Of a DNA stretch of 61,347 nt, positions 1-5,828 are shown in pieces. Origin of the DNA: a virus. The translations under genes and the position numbers were made by a program. How positions within the stretch are numbered: position 1 is the first letter of the stretch; each line of letters opens with the position of its first letter. The stretch covers positions 1-61,347 of the IMG/VR virus record IMGVR_UViG_3300025736_000026; one strand, 5' to 3'. A model generated the notes under the pieces. The model was given only the letters and a program-made list of their open reading frames with translations. It was not told the origin of the DNA and searched no databases.

Positions 1-208
1 CACAGCATTTTTTGTATTTAAAGCCGCTTCCGCAACTGCAAGGGTCGTTACGACCCACTTTAATGCCATCAACCTTTTCTGGTCCTCGGCAGTTAACGAT
101 CTTACGCATATGCTCAGGTAGTTTAGAGGAGCGCTCGCAAAATCTAGCGATCAAGTCTCCGAGTTCGGGGTCAACATCTTCGAGTCTTTCGGGAGTCTCT
201 TCAACCAT
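1..208 (-). CDS. SEC-C motif protein (runs off left edge)
   Basis: Sixty-nine codons are visible from an ATG at 208 preceded by AGAGGA; the frame is open to base 2. The C-terminal end reads [19 protein letters not shown], the classic SEC-C zinc-binding motif (CxC...CC) first known from SecA and common on small phage and bacterial proteins. The N-terminal part is acidic with no recognised domain. The start overlaps the preceding gene (151-429) by 58 nt in another frame, which is usual for this tightly packed leftward operon. SEC-C modules bind zinc and usually mediate protein or ribosome contacts; the role here is unknown. If the window is circular the protein would end 11 residues after the last cysteine (see findings). 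Confidence 0.8.
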   Translation of the reverse strand, partial: MVEETPERLEDVDPELGDLIARFCERSSKLPEHMRKIVNCRGPEKVDGIKVGRNDPCSCGSGFKYKKCC

Positions 209-429
209 GATTCATAATCCTCTTCGCATATATGATGCCATAGTTCGGGGTTTTCCTCGCCGAAACTTTTTAAAGTTTCAGCTAGTTGGGCCATAGTAGT
301 ACCACCCAGCTTGATTGCGTCATACATTACTTTAAATATTTTTCCGAGGTCATTTTCGAGCATTGCTCGTAGAGCTGGATTGTGTTCTAGCGGGTCGTAA
401 GGCTTTTTGTCTTTCGTATCTTCAGTCAT
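151..429 (-). CDS. hypothetical 92-aa protein
   Basis: Acidic, soluble, no recognised domain. Residues about 20-60 look helical, with a segment resembling small tail or regulatory subunits, but nothing diagnostic. ATG at 427-429 overlaps the TGA of the upstream gene (426-428), so the two are translationally coupled. Its 3' end overlaps the start of the SEC-C gene. Confidence 0.7.
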   Translation of the reverse strand: MTEDTKDKKPYDPLEHNPALRAMLENDLGKIFKVMYDAIKLGGTTMAQLAETLKSFGEENPELWHHICEEDYESWLKRLPKDSKMLTPNSET

Positions 430-635
430 TGTTTTGCCTCTTTTACGTTTTGCGCGGGTGGTAAGTAAGTTTTCGACCAGATTAATACTTCAATTGTTTT
501 GTAACGTTTACGTCGCTTAGGATCTTTGCGATAGCGTACGGTTACAAGTCTATCACCGAAACGTTCCGATACGCCTTTCGTACCAGGCTGACCTGCTTGA
601 AGAGTCTTAACAACATTTGAGTCTTGTATACTCAT
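426..635 (-). CDS. hypothetical basic 69-aa protein
   Basis: A small basic protein with a KDPKRRKRYKT patch and a predicted short beta-rich core (VTVRYRKD, YKTIEVLIW). The basic patch suggests nucleic-acid contact, but this is inference only. It sits between a 33-aa acidic protein and the 92-aa gene in the leftward operon; TAACCAATG spacing to the upstream stop is 3 nt. Confidence 0.7.
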   Translation of the reverse strand: MSIQDSNVVKTLQAGQPGTKGVSERFGDRLVTVRYRKDPKRRKRYKTIEVLIWSKTYLPPAQNVKEAKQ

Positions 636-638
636 TGG

Positions 639-740
639 TTAGGCCTCCAAATCTTCGTCGCCTTCAGAACCTTCAGCACGCGTCTCCGCGTGGCTGGGCC
701 CCTCATTTTCCGTGACGCTGTGTTCGTCCTTTTGTTCCAC
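639..740 (-). CDS. small acidic 33-aa protein, GTG start
   Basis: Found by reading the minus strand: AGGAGG, seven bases, then GTG at 738-740 and an open frame to TAA at 639-641. The product is strikingly acidic (many E and D, ending EGSEGDEDLEA). The strong ribosome site overlaps the last codons of the upstream gene (703-972), giving a 38-nt overlap. No family recognised; acidic mini-proteins in phages often act as nucleic-acid mimics or inhibitors of host proteins, but nothing here shows that. Confidence 0.6.
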   Translation of the reverse strand: MEQKDEHSVTENEGPSHAETRAEGSEGDEDLEA

Positions 741-972
741 GGTTTATCCTCCTAGAGGCCAGTGTCATTTTATGTTTGGACTTTTCAAGTTTACGAACTC
801 TATGCGCATGGGGTTTTTGTTGCGTATGTTTCTTCGAGGGTCTTTGCGCTAGTAGTTGGGTAAAGCTAAGCCAGTTACGTACCTTAGTTGGCGAGAGTTC
901 TTCTTTAGGCATTTCTTCTTTAAAAACTTCGGGCATTTCTTCTAGATCATAAGCTTTACGTGCGACTTTCAT
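703..972 (-). CDS. hypothetical basic 89-aa protein
   Basis: N-terminal third is acidic (MPEVFKEEMPKEEL), the rest is strongly basic with repeated KK, RR and QKPHAHR runs and probably disordered. ATG overlaps the TGA of the 59-aa gene upstream as ATGA, so coupled translation. The charge pattern fits a nucleic-acid binding or virion-associated protein; no family recognised. Confidence 0.65.
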   Translation of the reverse strand: MKVARKAYDLEEMPEVFKEEMPKEELSPTKVRNWLSFTQLLAQRPSKKHTQQKPHAHRVRKLEKSKHKMTLASRRINRGTKGRTQRHGK

Positions 973-1148
973 ATAGGTAGTCCTTTCTTAGCAGATATTA
1001 AAACTAGTTTCGGGGGGTTTGTCTTAGTGATGCGTGCTTTTAGTAAGGGGCCGATAAAGTGTATATGTTTCGAGTATTTTACTTGTAATATGATATCGAT
1101 ATCATCAGGCAAACCTTTGAGGCATGAATTTATATCTTTTTTAGTCAT
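969..1148 (-). CDS. hypothetical 59-aa protein
   Basis: Clear minus-strand gene: GAGGAGG then a short spacer and ATG at 1146-1148, TGA at 969-971. The sequence alternates hydrophobic and charged residues (DDIDIILQVKY, HIHFIGPLLKARI), consistent with a small alpha/beta fold. It lies directly downstream of the sigma-like gene and overlaps the next gene by ATGA. Function unknown. Confidence 0.7.
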   Translation of the reverse strand: MTKKDINSCLKGLPDDIDIILQVKYSKHIHFIGPLLKARITKTNPPKLVLISAKKGLPI

Positions 1149-1160
1149 TTAGGTGCCTCC

Positions 1161-1664
1161 TCATGCGGTAAGATTCTTTATTGCGTGACGAATTTTAAAT
1201 TCTGCTTGTTGGTATTTAAAGAATGATATATCTAATTCTGCGCATATGTCTTTGATTGTAGTTTTTTCACATGCAGATGCGATAAGTTTGTCGAGGAGTA
1301 TTTTAGAGGTAGGTTCTACAAGTTTCGTACGTAAAAAGTTCAGATGTTCTTCTGTAGAGGTTTGGAGGGCTTCAGTAGCGCGACTTTCGATTTCCGTGAT
1401 CTCCTCCCCCGCAGCTGTGAGATCGCGTATATAACGATTCTGTAGATTTAAAAAGTGGTTGCGTACTGCACCATAGAAGACTGTTGAGAAGGATGCTTGC
1501 GAGGTTCTATCGGGGTCGTAGCAAGTTTTGATCTCTTCAAATTTTATAAGTGCTTCGTTAATTAGGTCTTCTTGTTCTAAGCCGGGTTTGTTTTTAGCGA
1601 ATCTAAATGCCAGAGCTGTTACTAGGCTACGTGATTTCGTATCAAGCTCGTCCGGAAATTCCAT
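1161..1664 (-). CDS. sigma-70-family-like transcription factor
   Basis: The 167-aa product has the sigma region 2 pattern: QEDLINEALIKFEE (about residues 35-48, cf. region 2.1-2.2), YDPDR, then FSTVFYGAVRNHFLN (about 60-74, cf. region 2.3-2.4, where the -10 element is melted). The C-terminal 60 residues (IKDICAELDISFFKYQQAEFKI) look like a region 4 helix-turn-helix that reads the -35 box. Length fits small phage or ECF-like factors. It would redirect host RNA polymerase, probably to later phage promoters. Start chosen at ATG with GGGGAGAC upstream. Known from family: phage sigma-like factors control middle or late genes; which promoters it reads here is not shown. Confidence 0.75.
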   Translation of the reverse strand: MEFPDELDTKSRSLVTALAFRFAKNKPGLEQEDLINEALIKFEEIKTCYDPDRTSQASFSTVFYGAVRNHFLNLQNRYIRDLTAAGEEITEIESRATEALQTSTEEHLNFLRTKLVEPTSKILLDKLIASACEKTTIKDICAELDISFFKYQQAEFKIRHAIKNLTA

Positions 1665-1708
1665 AGAATTGTCTCCCCATTACAAAGGTCCCTATACGGT
1701 ATTTATTA

Positions 1709-1737
1709 AATTTAATACTTTTAAATTGAAAAATCAA
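1709..1737 (-). promoter_or_regulatory. candidate leftward promoter
   Basis: Minus strand TTGATT, 17 bp, TAAATT in the AT-rich 115-bp gap upstream of the sigma-like gene. The -10 matches consensus at 4 of 6 positions, so this is only a candidate. Confidence 0.35.
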
Positions 1738-1778
1738 CTGAAATTTGTTGGAAATCTTTAAAATTTTATAGATATTCC

Positions 1779-2030
1779 TTATCTGTGAATCCTAACCGCA
1801 GGAGGTGTAGTATTCGATATATGACATTTGGCTCTGTAAATCTGGAAACTTTCAGCTGGAAAGTTTTGTTTTAAAAACTCAACGAATATTGTAGGAACGT
1901 CCTGCCGGCCGTGGAATTTAGCTTTGATGTAGTCAGTATCGCTGTAGACAGCTCCGTGCATAGCACGGGCGGCTTTACGAGTTTCTTTTAGTAAAGCCTT
2001 ACTGGCGTTTGACTGGAGTAATTTTTTCAT
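1779..2030 (-). CDS. hypothetical basic 83-aa protein
   Basis: Basic protein with an N-terminal helix rich in A, K and R and a YSDTDYIKAKFHGRQD middle segment; FVEFLKQNFP follows. Preceded by AGGACC and separated by 12 nt from the upstream gene. No domain recognised. Confidence 0.65.
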   Translation of the reverse strand: MKKLLQSNASKALLKETRKAARAMHGAVYSDTDYIKAKFHGRQDVPTIFVEFLKQNFPAESFQIYRAKCHISNTTPPAVRIHR

Positions 2031-2042
2031 CGAGGGTCCTTT

Positions 2043-2294
2043 TTAAAGACTATCCAATTCCTCTAGAGCTGTGACCAGCGCAGGTATGATTCTCTGCGCG
2101 TCTTCGTAATTCATACGTCCTATAGCTGCATGGTATTCGGTACCTTTCGGAGTTGTACCATGACGTGTAACACCGATCTTAGGCTCACCAGCGTTGTAGG
2201 AATAAATTCCTACAATAGCCTCTTCGGTATCTTTTGTTCTGACACGTGCTATCTCTTTGAGACATTTATCTTTTGATGGGTCGAACGATGCCAT
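2043..2294 (-). CDS. hypothetical 83-aa protein
   Basis: Has two short beta-strand-like stretches (EEAIVGIYSYNA, KIGVTRHG) and a C-terminal helix (RIIPALVTALEEL), the look of a small alpha/beta protein related to transcription-cofactor-like phage proteins, though I cannot name a family. Good AAGGAG site upstream of the ATG. Confidence 0.65.
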   Translation of the reverse strand: MASFDPSKDKCLKEIARVRTKDTEEAIVGIYSYNAGEPKIGVTRHGTTPKGTEYHAAIGRMNYEDAQRIIPALVTALEELDSL

Positions 2295-2312
2295 AACTTT
2301 GACTCCTTATGA

Positions 2313-2657
2313 TTATACCGCAGGATGTTTTCTTGTAAAGGTTGTTACTTTAGAGCCTGTGATATCTTCGATGGCTACAAGTTCTTTGAGATCCTTAATA
2401 TCGATAATTTTTTCGTCGTATACAAAATCTACGTTATATATTTCGACGTTGTCGTTGTCATAAGAAACATCCCAGTCGCCATCTTCAGAGTTGTAAACGT
2501 TCATAAGAGCTTCTTGAAATCTCTCTTCGCGTAACTCTTCAGCAGCACGTTCTGTGATTTCTTCTGGGTGATGTTTCTTTTCATGGCTTCGGACCACTCG
2601 TGCACTCTCGTTACGAAACGTACACCAATCGCATAAATAGATTTTTGATTCATGCAT
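2313..2657 (-). CDS. C2H2 zinc-finger protein
   Basis: The N-terminus carries a C2H2-type finger: YLCDWCTFRNESARVVRSHEKKHH, i.e. C-x2-C, 12 residues, H-x4-H at about residues 8-28, one finger only. The remaining 80 residues are acidic (EDGDWDVSYDNDNVEI) and rich in beta-prone residues. Bacterial and phage C2H2 proteins such as Ros/MucR are DNA-binding regulators; a single finger plus acidic tail here suggests a regulator or protein-binding adaptor. It is the first gene after a 290-bp non-coding gap, with GGAG upstream of ATG. Confidence 0.65.
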   Translation of the reverse strand: MHESKIYLCDWCTFRNESARVVRSHEKKHHPEEITERAAEELREERFQEALMNVYNSEDGDWDVSYDNDNVEIYNVDFVYDEKIIDIKDLKELVAIEDITGSKVTTFTRKHPAV

Positions 2658-2950
2658 TTTAAATCTCCTATAATATTATACATTGTTTTATATAGTAAGT
2701 TTTATCCCGCATAGGTGTAATCCAAAAATGAGTTTGGAGATTTCAACCGTGCAGAGTAACAAACCAAAACTTACCTCCTCAACTTTTGCTATATGGAGAA
2801 TGATGTACATTCTCCGTGTAGTGTTTATATTTGTTAGTGCTTTCTCCTTAAACAGACCCACATGATAAGGTGCCTACATTAAGGTAAATGCCGGTAGTGA
2901 TGAATACTTAAGTGGAAAACCTTTTTAGAAGTTTCCGGCTTATGTGTTCA
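2658..2950. other. 293-bp non-coding stretch with SD-like and hairpin elements
   Basis: No convincing gene on either strand. It holds a perfect 8-bp inverted repeat with a 5-nt loop at 2795-2815 (GGAGAATG / CATTCTCC), a minus-strand GAGGAGGT at about 2774-2781 and, about 42 nt further along the minus strand, CATTTTTGGATT. The same layout recurs near 5090 and 5830 (see repeat entry). A second weak inverted repeat (GGAAA...TTTCC) lies near 2912-2935, just past the stop of the 2951 gene. Confidence 0.6.
2795..2815. other. perfect 8-bp inverted repeat
   Basis: GGAGAATG, five bases, CATTCTCC. No T-run follows on either strand, so it is not a standard terminator. It could be an operator or an RNA hairpin in the leader of the 2313 gene. 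Confidence 0.6.
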
Positions 2951-3145
2951 TCAATAGGGGTATTTTTGTAGTGTAAGTTCCCATTCGCTGAATTTACCCT
3001 CATTGAAAATGGGTGTAAGGGTTTTCACATAGGCGTTGTGTTCCGCACAAGCAAATTCCATAGCTGAGAGGAGCTCGTCAAGTGTACTGCTTTCTCGAAC
3101 TTGCTTGAAGCGTATTGTGATAAATTTTTCTTGTGATGTAGCCAC
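2951..3145 (-). CDS. hypothetical 64-aa protein, GTG start
   Basis: The start is set by AAGGAGAG followed by seven bases and GTG at 3143-3145; a longer ATG reading (3181) would overlap the upstream gene and has no ribosome site. The product has an ITIRFKQVRES strand, a helix (LDELLSAMEFACAEHNAYV) and a C-terminal FSEWELTLQKYPY. No family recognised. Confidence 0.65.
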   Translation of the reverse strand: MATSQEKFITIRFKQVRESSTLDELLSAMEFACAEHNAYVKTLTPIFNEGKFSEWELTLQKYPY

Positions 3146-3158
3146 GATTATACTCTCC

Positions 3159-3335
3159 TTATTTAAAGAAATCTTTGACAAACGGATCTACGGCAGCGCC
3201 TTCGAATCTCTGCTGCAGTAGGAAAGTTCTGCATTGCGCTTTCGTAGGGTTGTGATTTACAGTATTGCGGACCTTAATCCACGTTTCAAGTGTGCGTTCC
3301 ATGTTTAATATTGGTCTAGAAGTTTCAGTATACAT
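3159..3335 (-). CDS. hypothetical 58-aa protein
   Basis: GAGGAGGTAACA precedes ATG at 3333-3335, which fixes the start; a longer in-frame ORF upstream lacks a ribosome site. The ribosome site overlaps the TGA of the broken gene at 3346-3513, so the two were once coupled. Mostly helical and mildly basic; function unknown. Confidence 0.65.
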   Translation of the reverse strand: MYTETSRPILNMERTLETWIKVRNTVNHNPTKAQCRTFLLQQRFEGAAVDPFVKDFFK

Positions 3336-3345
3336 TGTTACCTCC

Positions 3346-3513
3346 TCACTTATTATGATTGATTTGAGGAATTGTATGCGAACTATTTGGATCACATTCG
3401 GAGAAGTCTTGCATTTCCGCATACGTCTTACTGTAGGGTTTAGCTTTTACAATACCCCTACGTAGCAGGTATTTATAAAAGCCGTGGGTGAAATCTTAAA
3501 GATTTCTTGACAT
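3346..3513 (-). pseudogene. small gene interrupted by an in-frame TAA at codon 6
   Basis: AAGGAGGTATCGA precedes ATG (3511-3513), which opens MSRNL and then meets TAA; the same frame continues without further stops for 49 codons (DFTHGFYKYLLRRGIVKAK...) to TGA at 3346-3348, whose last bases overlap the ribosome site of the next gene. Layout, spacing and composition match the intact neighbours, so this looks like a 55-codon gene broken by one nonsense change. The stop lies inside a 17-bp palindrome (3490-3506). A sequencing error or stop readthrough are alternatives; no good downstream restart was seen. Confidence 0.6.
3490..3506. other. 17-bp palindrome over the in-frame stop
   Basis: GAAATCTT, one base, AAGATTTC. 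It covers codons 3-8 of the broken small gene, including its premature TAA. Confidence 0.6.
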
Positions 3514-3524
3514 TCGATACCTCC

Positions 3525-3677
3525 TTATCTTTTCCATAACGCAAACTTACCCATCTTCTTCATGATAACTTTATTCACAAGGAAATGGCGTACTATCTTT
3601 TTGGGCTGCATTGATAGTAGGACTTCGTAATCTCGGGAAGCCCTTGCTAGCTTATACAACGTACCTGCTATCTTCAT
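3525..3677 (-). CDS. hypothetical basic 50-aa protein
   Basis: First gene of the leftward operon. AAAGGTGGTG precedes ATG at 3675-3677 and the frame runs to TAA at 3525-3527. Very basic product (KIAGTLYKLARASRDYE, QPKKIVRHFLVNKVI, ending KFALWKR). The pattern of a short helix, a PKKI turn and an NKVI helix resembles small basic phage proteins of unknown role found beside early promoters. The leader is about 40 nt from the divergent promoter at 3721-3749. Confidence 0.65.
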   Translation of the reverse strand: MKIAGTLYKLARASRDYEVLLSMQPKKIVRHFLVNKVIMKKMGKFALWKR

Positions 3678-3720
3678 AAAGTGTTTCACCACCTTTCAGG
3701 GTTTCTGATGTTTATGATTA

Positions 3721-3749
3721 AATATACAAATTATTTATATAACATACAA
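3721..3749 (-). promoter_or_regulatory. leftward sigma70-type promoter
   Basis: Minus strand TTGTAT (3744-3749), 17-bp spacer, TATATT (3721-3726). It would start the leftward operon of genes 3525 to 1. Its -35 box abuts the palindrome AAATGAATTCATTT at 3748-3761. Confidence 0.6.
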
Positions 3750-3761
3750 ATGAATTCATTT
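3748..3761. promoter_or_regulatory. operator-like palindrome, copy 1
   Basis: AAATGAATTCATTT, a 14-bp perfect palindrome overlapping the first bases of the -35 box of the leftward promoter. The same AATGAATTCATTTG string overlaps the -35 box of the promoter at 5282 in the same register. Such placement fits a repressor or activator site. Confidence 0.55.
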
Positions 3762-3786
3762 AGATGCCTAATTTTAGGCGTCTAAA
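3759..3786. promoter_or_regulatory. inverted repeat between divergent promoters
   Basis: Arms TTTAGATGCCTA and TAGGCGTCTAAA pair over 12 bp with one G-T mismatch and a 4-nt loop. It lies between the leftward and rightward -35 boxes, where a regulator could control both. Confidence 0.5.
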
Positions 3787-3795
3787 AGATTTCAC

Positions 3796-3824
3796 TTGAT
3801 TTTTAAAAAGTTTTCTATTATAAT
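3796..3824 (+). promoter_or_regulatory. rightward sigma70-type promoter
   Basis: TTGATT, 17 bp, TATAAT (3819-3824). The expected start point is near 3831, just upstream of gene 3871, whose ATG-led longer reading would leave almost no leader; this supports the GTG start there. Confidence 0.7.
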
Positions 3825-3870
3825 ATAGATGTAAATGTTTTCGCTGTATATAGACATAGAAAGGGGTATC

Positions 3871-4095
3871 GTGGTTAAAACGCTTACATATAAGAATACC
3901 GAGTCTCTGTTGAAGGTTGTTAGTGACTTACAGGATATGCGTGATGGCTTTCCAGAGATGGTTATTCAAACTGCTTGCATCCGACATATTACCGACGCAG
4001 GTATTGTTAGGATCGAGGTTTTGTTAACTCCAAATGACGTAAGCCACGGAGTGCAGAAAGTCGATGTGGGATGTGCTATTGAGCTAACAGCTTAG
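3871..4095 (+). CDS. hypothetical 74-aa protein, GTG start
   Basis: AGAAAGGGG followed by four bases and GTG decides the start; the ATG at 3835 lies only a few bases from the predicted transcription start. The product is a small alpha/beta protein (SLLKVVSDLQDMRDGFPEMV, GIVRIEVLLTP). It is the first rightward gene after the divergent control region, so probably an early-expressed product. No family recognised. Confidence 0.65.
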   Translation: MVKTLTYKNTESLLKVVSDLQDMRDGFPEMVIQTACIRHITDAGIVRIEVLLTPNDVSHGVQKVDVGCAIELTA

Positions 4096-4128
4096 GGAGC
4101 CTAAAGTTTGTTATATGTAAAAATTTAC

Positions 4129-4157
4129 TTGCTATTTTGAAAATTAGTTTGTATAAT
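4129..4157 (+). promoter_or_regulatory. sigma70-type promoter of the 4219 gene
   Basis: TTGCTA (4129-4134), 17 bp, TATAAT (4152-4157). Very similar to the promoter at 6118-6146: both begin TTTACTTGCT, then TTTTGA, and have TG just before the -10. Confidence 0.7.
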
Positions 4158-4218
4158 ATAATAGTAAGAATAAACAAGATAAAAACAAAAAGCCAGAATC
4201 GAGAGGAGGTGATTAGAC

Positions 4219-4497
4219 TTGAAGACAACTTGTCCACATTGCAGCAAGGAAATTGAGGTCAATGTCAAGGAGACCGATCAGTATGGTTTCGTTGTGAACT
4301 CCAAGGGTTCATTCATCGCCGATGCTATCGCAAAGGCGGGCGCGAAAGGTACCAAACTGGTCGACCTGATCATCGCTACCGATGTCAAATACCCAGGTAA
4401 GAACAACGTCGGGCGTATTCAATCGGTCGTCAACAAGATGAAGAAGGCTGGTATGATCAATGACGCTGAGGGTGTCATTCGTTTCCAGAAGGCTTGA
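4219..4497 (+). CDS. zinc-ribbon / winged-helix-like protein, copy 1
   Basis: TTG start after GAGAGGAGGTGATTAGAC. The 92-aa product begins with a CPHCSKEI half zinc ribbon (residues 5-12), then a helix-rich part (GSFIADAIAKAG, LVDLIIATDVKYPGKNN, VGRIQSVVNKMKKAG) that reads like a winged helix-turn-helix. A paralogue lies at 6515-6784 (shared CPHC, KEI, YG, SKG, FI, KYP, GRI positions). This copy uses GC-rich codons (GTC, AAG, ATC) unlike its neighbours, suggesting heavy expression. It has its own promoter and is followed by two hairpins. A transcription regulator or abundant nucleoid-type protein is the best guess. Confidence 0.7.
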   Translation: MKTTCPHCSKEIEVNVKETDQYGFVVNSKGSFIADAIAKAGAKGTKLVDLIIATDVKYPGKNNVGRIQSVVNKMKKAGMINDAEGVIRFQKA

Positions 4498-4517
4498 TCT
4501 TTCCTACGCACCGTACA

Positions 4518-4547
4518 GAGGGGCTATCCGTAACTGGATAGCTCCTC
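4518..4547. other. 12-bp stem-loop after the 4219 gene
   Basis: GAGGGGCTATCC, loop GTAACT, GGATAGCTCCTC; all 12 pairs form with one G-T. No T-run follows, so it may protect the mRNA end or be a separate signal rather than a terminator. Confidence 0.55.
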
Positions 4548-4591
4548 AGTGATAAAAATCTTTACGATGTTACACATAGATGCTCCTTATC

Positions 4592-4628
4592 AAAAGGGTC
4601 GGCTCCGGGCAAGAGTCGGCCTTTTATA
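4592..4628 (+). terminator. rho-independent terminator
   Basis: GGTCGGCTC (4597-4605), 7-nt loop, GAGTCGGCC (4613-4621), then TTTTAT; an A-run precedes the stem. Nine pairs with two G-T wobbles. It ends transcription of gene 4219. Confidence 0.75.
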
Positions 4629-4726
4629 TTATACATATGTAGATGTCATTTATGGCCCCTTGACAGAGTGAGTTCCTTGGTCAGCTTAGGCGATCCAACG
4701 CTTCGCATGTTTTTTCCTTCCCGCTT

Positions 4727-4750
4727 GCACCTGTTATCATCTACAGGTGC
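4727..4750. other. perfect 8-bp inverted repeat
   Basis: GCACCTGT, 8-nt spacer, ACAGGTGC, immediately left of the 33-bp direct repeats. Confidence 0.55.
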
Positions 4751-4772
4751 CCAGACATTCCACACATCTTAT

Positions 4773-4970
4773 ATTCTCTTCCTAGATATCTGCCTATCAA
4801 TCTACATTCTCTTCCTAGATATCTGCCTATCAATCTACATTCTCTTCCTGGATACCTGCCCATCAACCTATATTCTCTTCCTAGATATCTGCCTATCAAT
4901 CTATATTCTCTTCCTGGATACCTGCCTATCAACCCACATTCTCTTCCTAGATATCTGCCTATCAATCTAC
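4773..4970. repeat. six tandem 33-bp direct repeats
   Basis: Units start at 4773, 4806, 4839, 4872, 4905 and 4938; a degenerate seventh begins at 4971. Each unit reads ATTCTCTTCCTRGATAYCTG then CCYATCAAYCYAY. Most contain the palindrome AGATATCT; two units instead have GGATACCT. Units alternate between these two variants towards the right end (positions 3 and 5 carry the variant). Spacing close to three helical turns places sites on the same DNA face, as in origin iterons. Confidence 0.8.
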
Positions 4971-5210
4971 ATTCTTTTTCTGCCGATACGCCCCCCACAA
5001 CACTTGTTCTGGAACACCATATAAGCGCGGCACCGCAATCGAAAAGTGAGATCGAACCCAATAGTAAGCGCCTAGTAGATTAGAGTTGCTACCTCCTCGC
5101 CCGGATATATAGGCGCCTCCAAAGGATCCTGACGTTATGTGGTACACGCGTTGTAGGAGGCGCTTGACAGAGATTTGGAAGAACGCCTTACCATAGGAGG
5201 CGCCTAAGAA

Positions 5211-5300
5211 GTGGTTATTAAAAAGATGTTAAGGCGCCTGCTAGTGTATAGGCATTTTATTAGGCACCTGAATGAATTCATTTGCCATTTTCGTTTTTAG
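5211..5300 (+). CDS. possible 29-aa basic peptide
   Basis: GTG ten bases after AGGAGG opens a frame to TAG at 5298. The product is basic and amphipathic (VIKKMLRRLLVYRHF, FIRHLNEF). The AGGCGCCTG and AGGCACCTG words encode its RRL and RHL turns. The strong ribosome site supports it; size and repeat context make it uncertain. Confidence 0.35.
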   Translation: MVIKKMLRRLLVYRHFIRHLNEFICHFRF

Positions 5301-5310
5301 TATGTATATT
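5271..5310 (+). promoter_or_regulatory. promoter with operator-like palindrome, copy 2
   Basis: TTGCCA (5282-5287), 17 bp, TATATT (5305-5310) drives gene 5338. The palindrome AATGAATTCATTT (5271-5283) overlaps the -35 box exactly as at the leftward promoter (3744-3761). Confidence 0.6.
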
Positions 5311-5337
5311 ATTATAGAACAAAATAAGGAGCGTCTT

Positions 5338-5505
5338 ATGTTAAGTCCAGCAAGTTATCAAACCATGAAGTACGCAGTCGAGCAGCATGCAGACGATTTT
5401 TGGCAACCTCAACCTGAAGGCGAACACAATATCTTCTTGTTGGAGGATGTCGAGGCTGCATTGTTCAAGGAAGGTTACGAACTTGTGTTACGCAAGAAGG
5501 AGTAA
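5338..5505 (+). CDS. hypothetical 55-aa protein
   Basis: ATG at 5338 follows AATAAGGAGCG; the longer upstream reading begins inside the promoter. Acidic product with a helix (SYQTMKYAVEQHADDFW) and a C-terminal helix (DVEAALFKEGYELVL). First gene of a short operon with the 34-aa and 30-aa genes. Confidence 0.65.
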   Translation: MLSPASYQTMKYAVEQHADDFWQPQPEGEHNIFLLEDVEAALFKEGYELVLRKKE

Positions 5506-5507
5506 TC

Positions 5508-5612
5508 ATGAAGCTTAGCATTCTTAAAGTTCGTATTCAATATTATCGAATCAAAGCCTTTGTATGTGGCTGTATCGCGAATGTGTGTGACGCGTTAATA
5601 GGGGAGGCGTAA
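5508..5612 (+). CDS. hypothetical 34-aa protein
   Basis: AAGGAG of the previous gene's end precedes ATG at 5508; TAA at 5610-5612. Cysteine-containing hydrophobic middle (KAFVCGCIANVCDAL). Tight spacing with both neighbours supports translation. Confidence 0.5.
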   Translation: MKLSILKVRIQYYRIKAFVCGCIANVCDALIGEA

Positions 5613-5828
5613 TCAAATGGAATGTTTAATCGTCGCTATTATCATCTGGGGTGCCGTTCTAGCCAGCCGCCCCACAAAAAGAAATCCTTTCTCGAAACCT
5701 TCCATATAAACCACATTGAGAGGTGGGCGAAAGCCTACCTCCTCGTCTAGGCGTATAGTGGCGCCTCCAGACGGGAGGCAATCCAAAAATGGATTGGTAC
5801 TCTTAGGAGGCGCCTTAAAAAAATCCAA
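5613..5828 (-). CDS. possible antisense 71-aa ORF, low support
   Basis: Minus strand GAGGAGGT, six bases, TTG opens a 71-aa frame that covers the repeat hairpins and the 30-aa plus-strand gene. Its first part encodes KSTNPFLDC, matching KSPNSFLDY in a 21-codon TTG-led frame near 2720-2767, because the underlying DNA element is repeated. Either a small repeated gene family or a non-coding element that happens to be open; I favour the latter. Confidence 0.2.
   Translation of the reverse strand: MDFFKAPPKSTNPFLDCLPSGGATIRLDEEVGFRPPLNVVYMEGFEKGFLFVGRLARTAPQMIIATIKHSI
5617..5709 (+). CDS. 30-aa single-pass membrane peptide
   Basis: GGGGAGG precedes ATG at 5617. Residues 3-15 (CLIVAIIIWGAVLA) form a likely membrane helix, followed by a basic tail (RPTKRNPFSKPSI). 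Similar one-helix mini-proteins follow at 6172 and 6265. An antisense ORF with a good ribosome site (5613-5828) overlaps it. Confidence 0.5.
   Translation: MECLIVAIIIWGAVLASRPTKRNPFSKPSI
5721..5740. other. stem-loop with GAAA tetraloop
   Basis: AGGTGGGC, GAAA, GCCTACCT: eight pairs with one G-T and a stable GNRA loop. It lies just past the 30-aa gene and merges with a minus-strand GAGGAGGT motif. Confidence 0.5.
5763..5796. other. two adjacent small hairpins
   Basis: GCCTCC-AGACG-GGAGGC (5763-5779) followed directly by CAATCCA-AAAA-TGGATTG (5779-5796). The second is the hairpin part of the repeated GAGGAGGT element. Confidence 0.55.

Larger units (their letters stand above)
4629..5210. other. 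non-coding repeat-rich region, left half
   Basis: No supported gene. In order: inverted repeat 4727-4750, six 33-bp direct repeats 4773-4970, then several AGGCGCCT palindromes and a minus-strand GAGGAGGT (about 5090-5097). Open frames on both strands across the direct repeats exist only because 33 is a multiple of three. Iteron-like repeats beside a control region could be a replication origin or a regulatory array. Confidence 0.5.

Noticed and set aside
4773-4970. CRISPR array
   Set aside because: Repeats are directly adjacent with no spacers and no cas genes.
4668-5024. 118-codon frame over the 33-bp repeats
   Set aside because: Open only because the repeat is a multiple of three; no ribosome site and the antisense frame is equally open.
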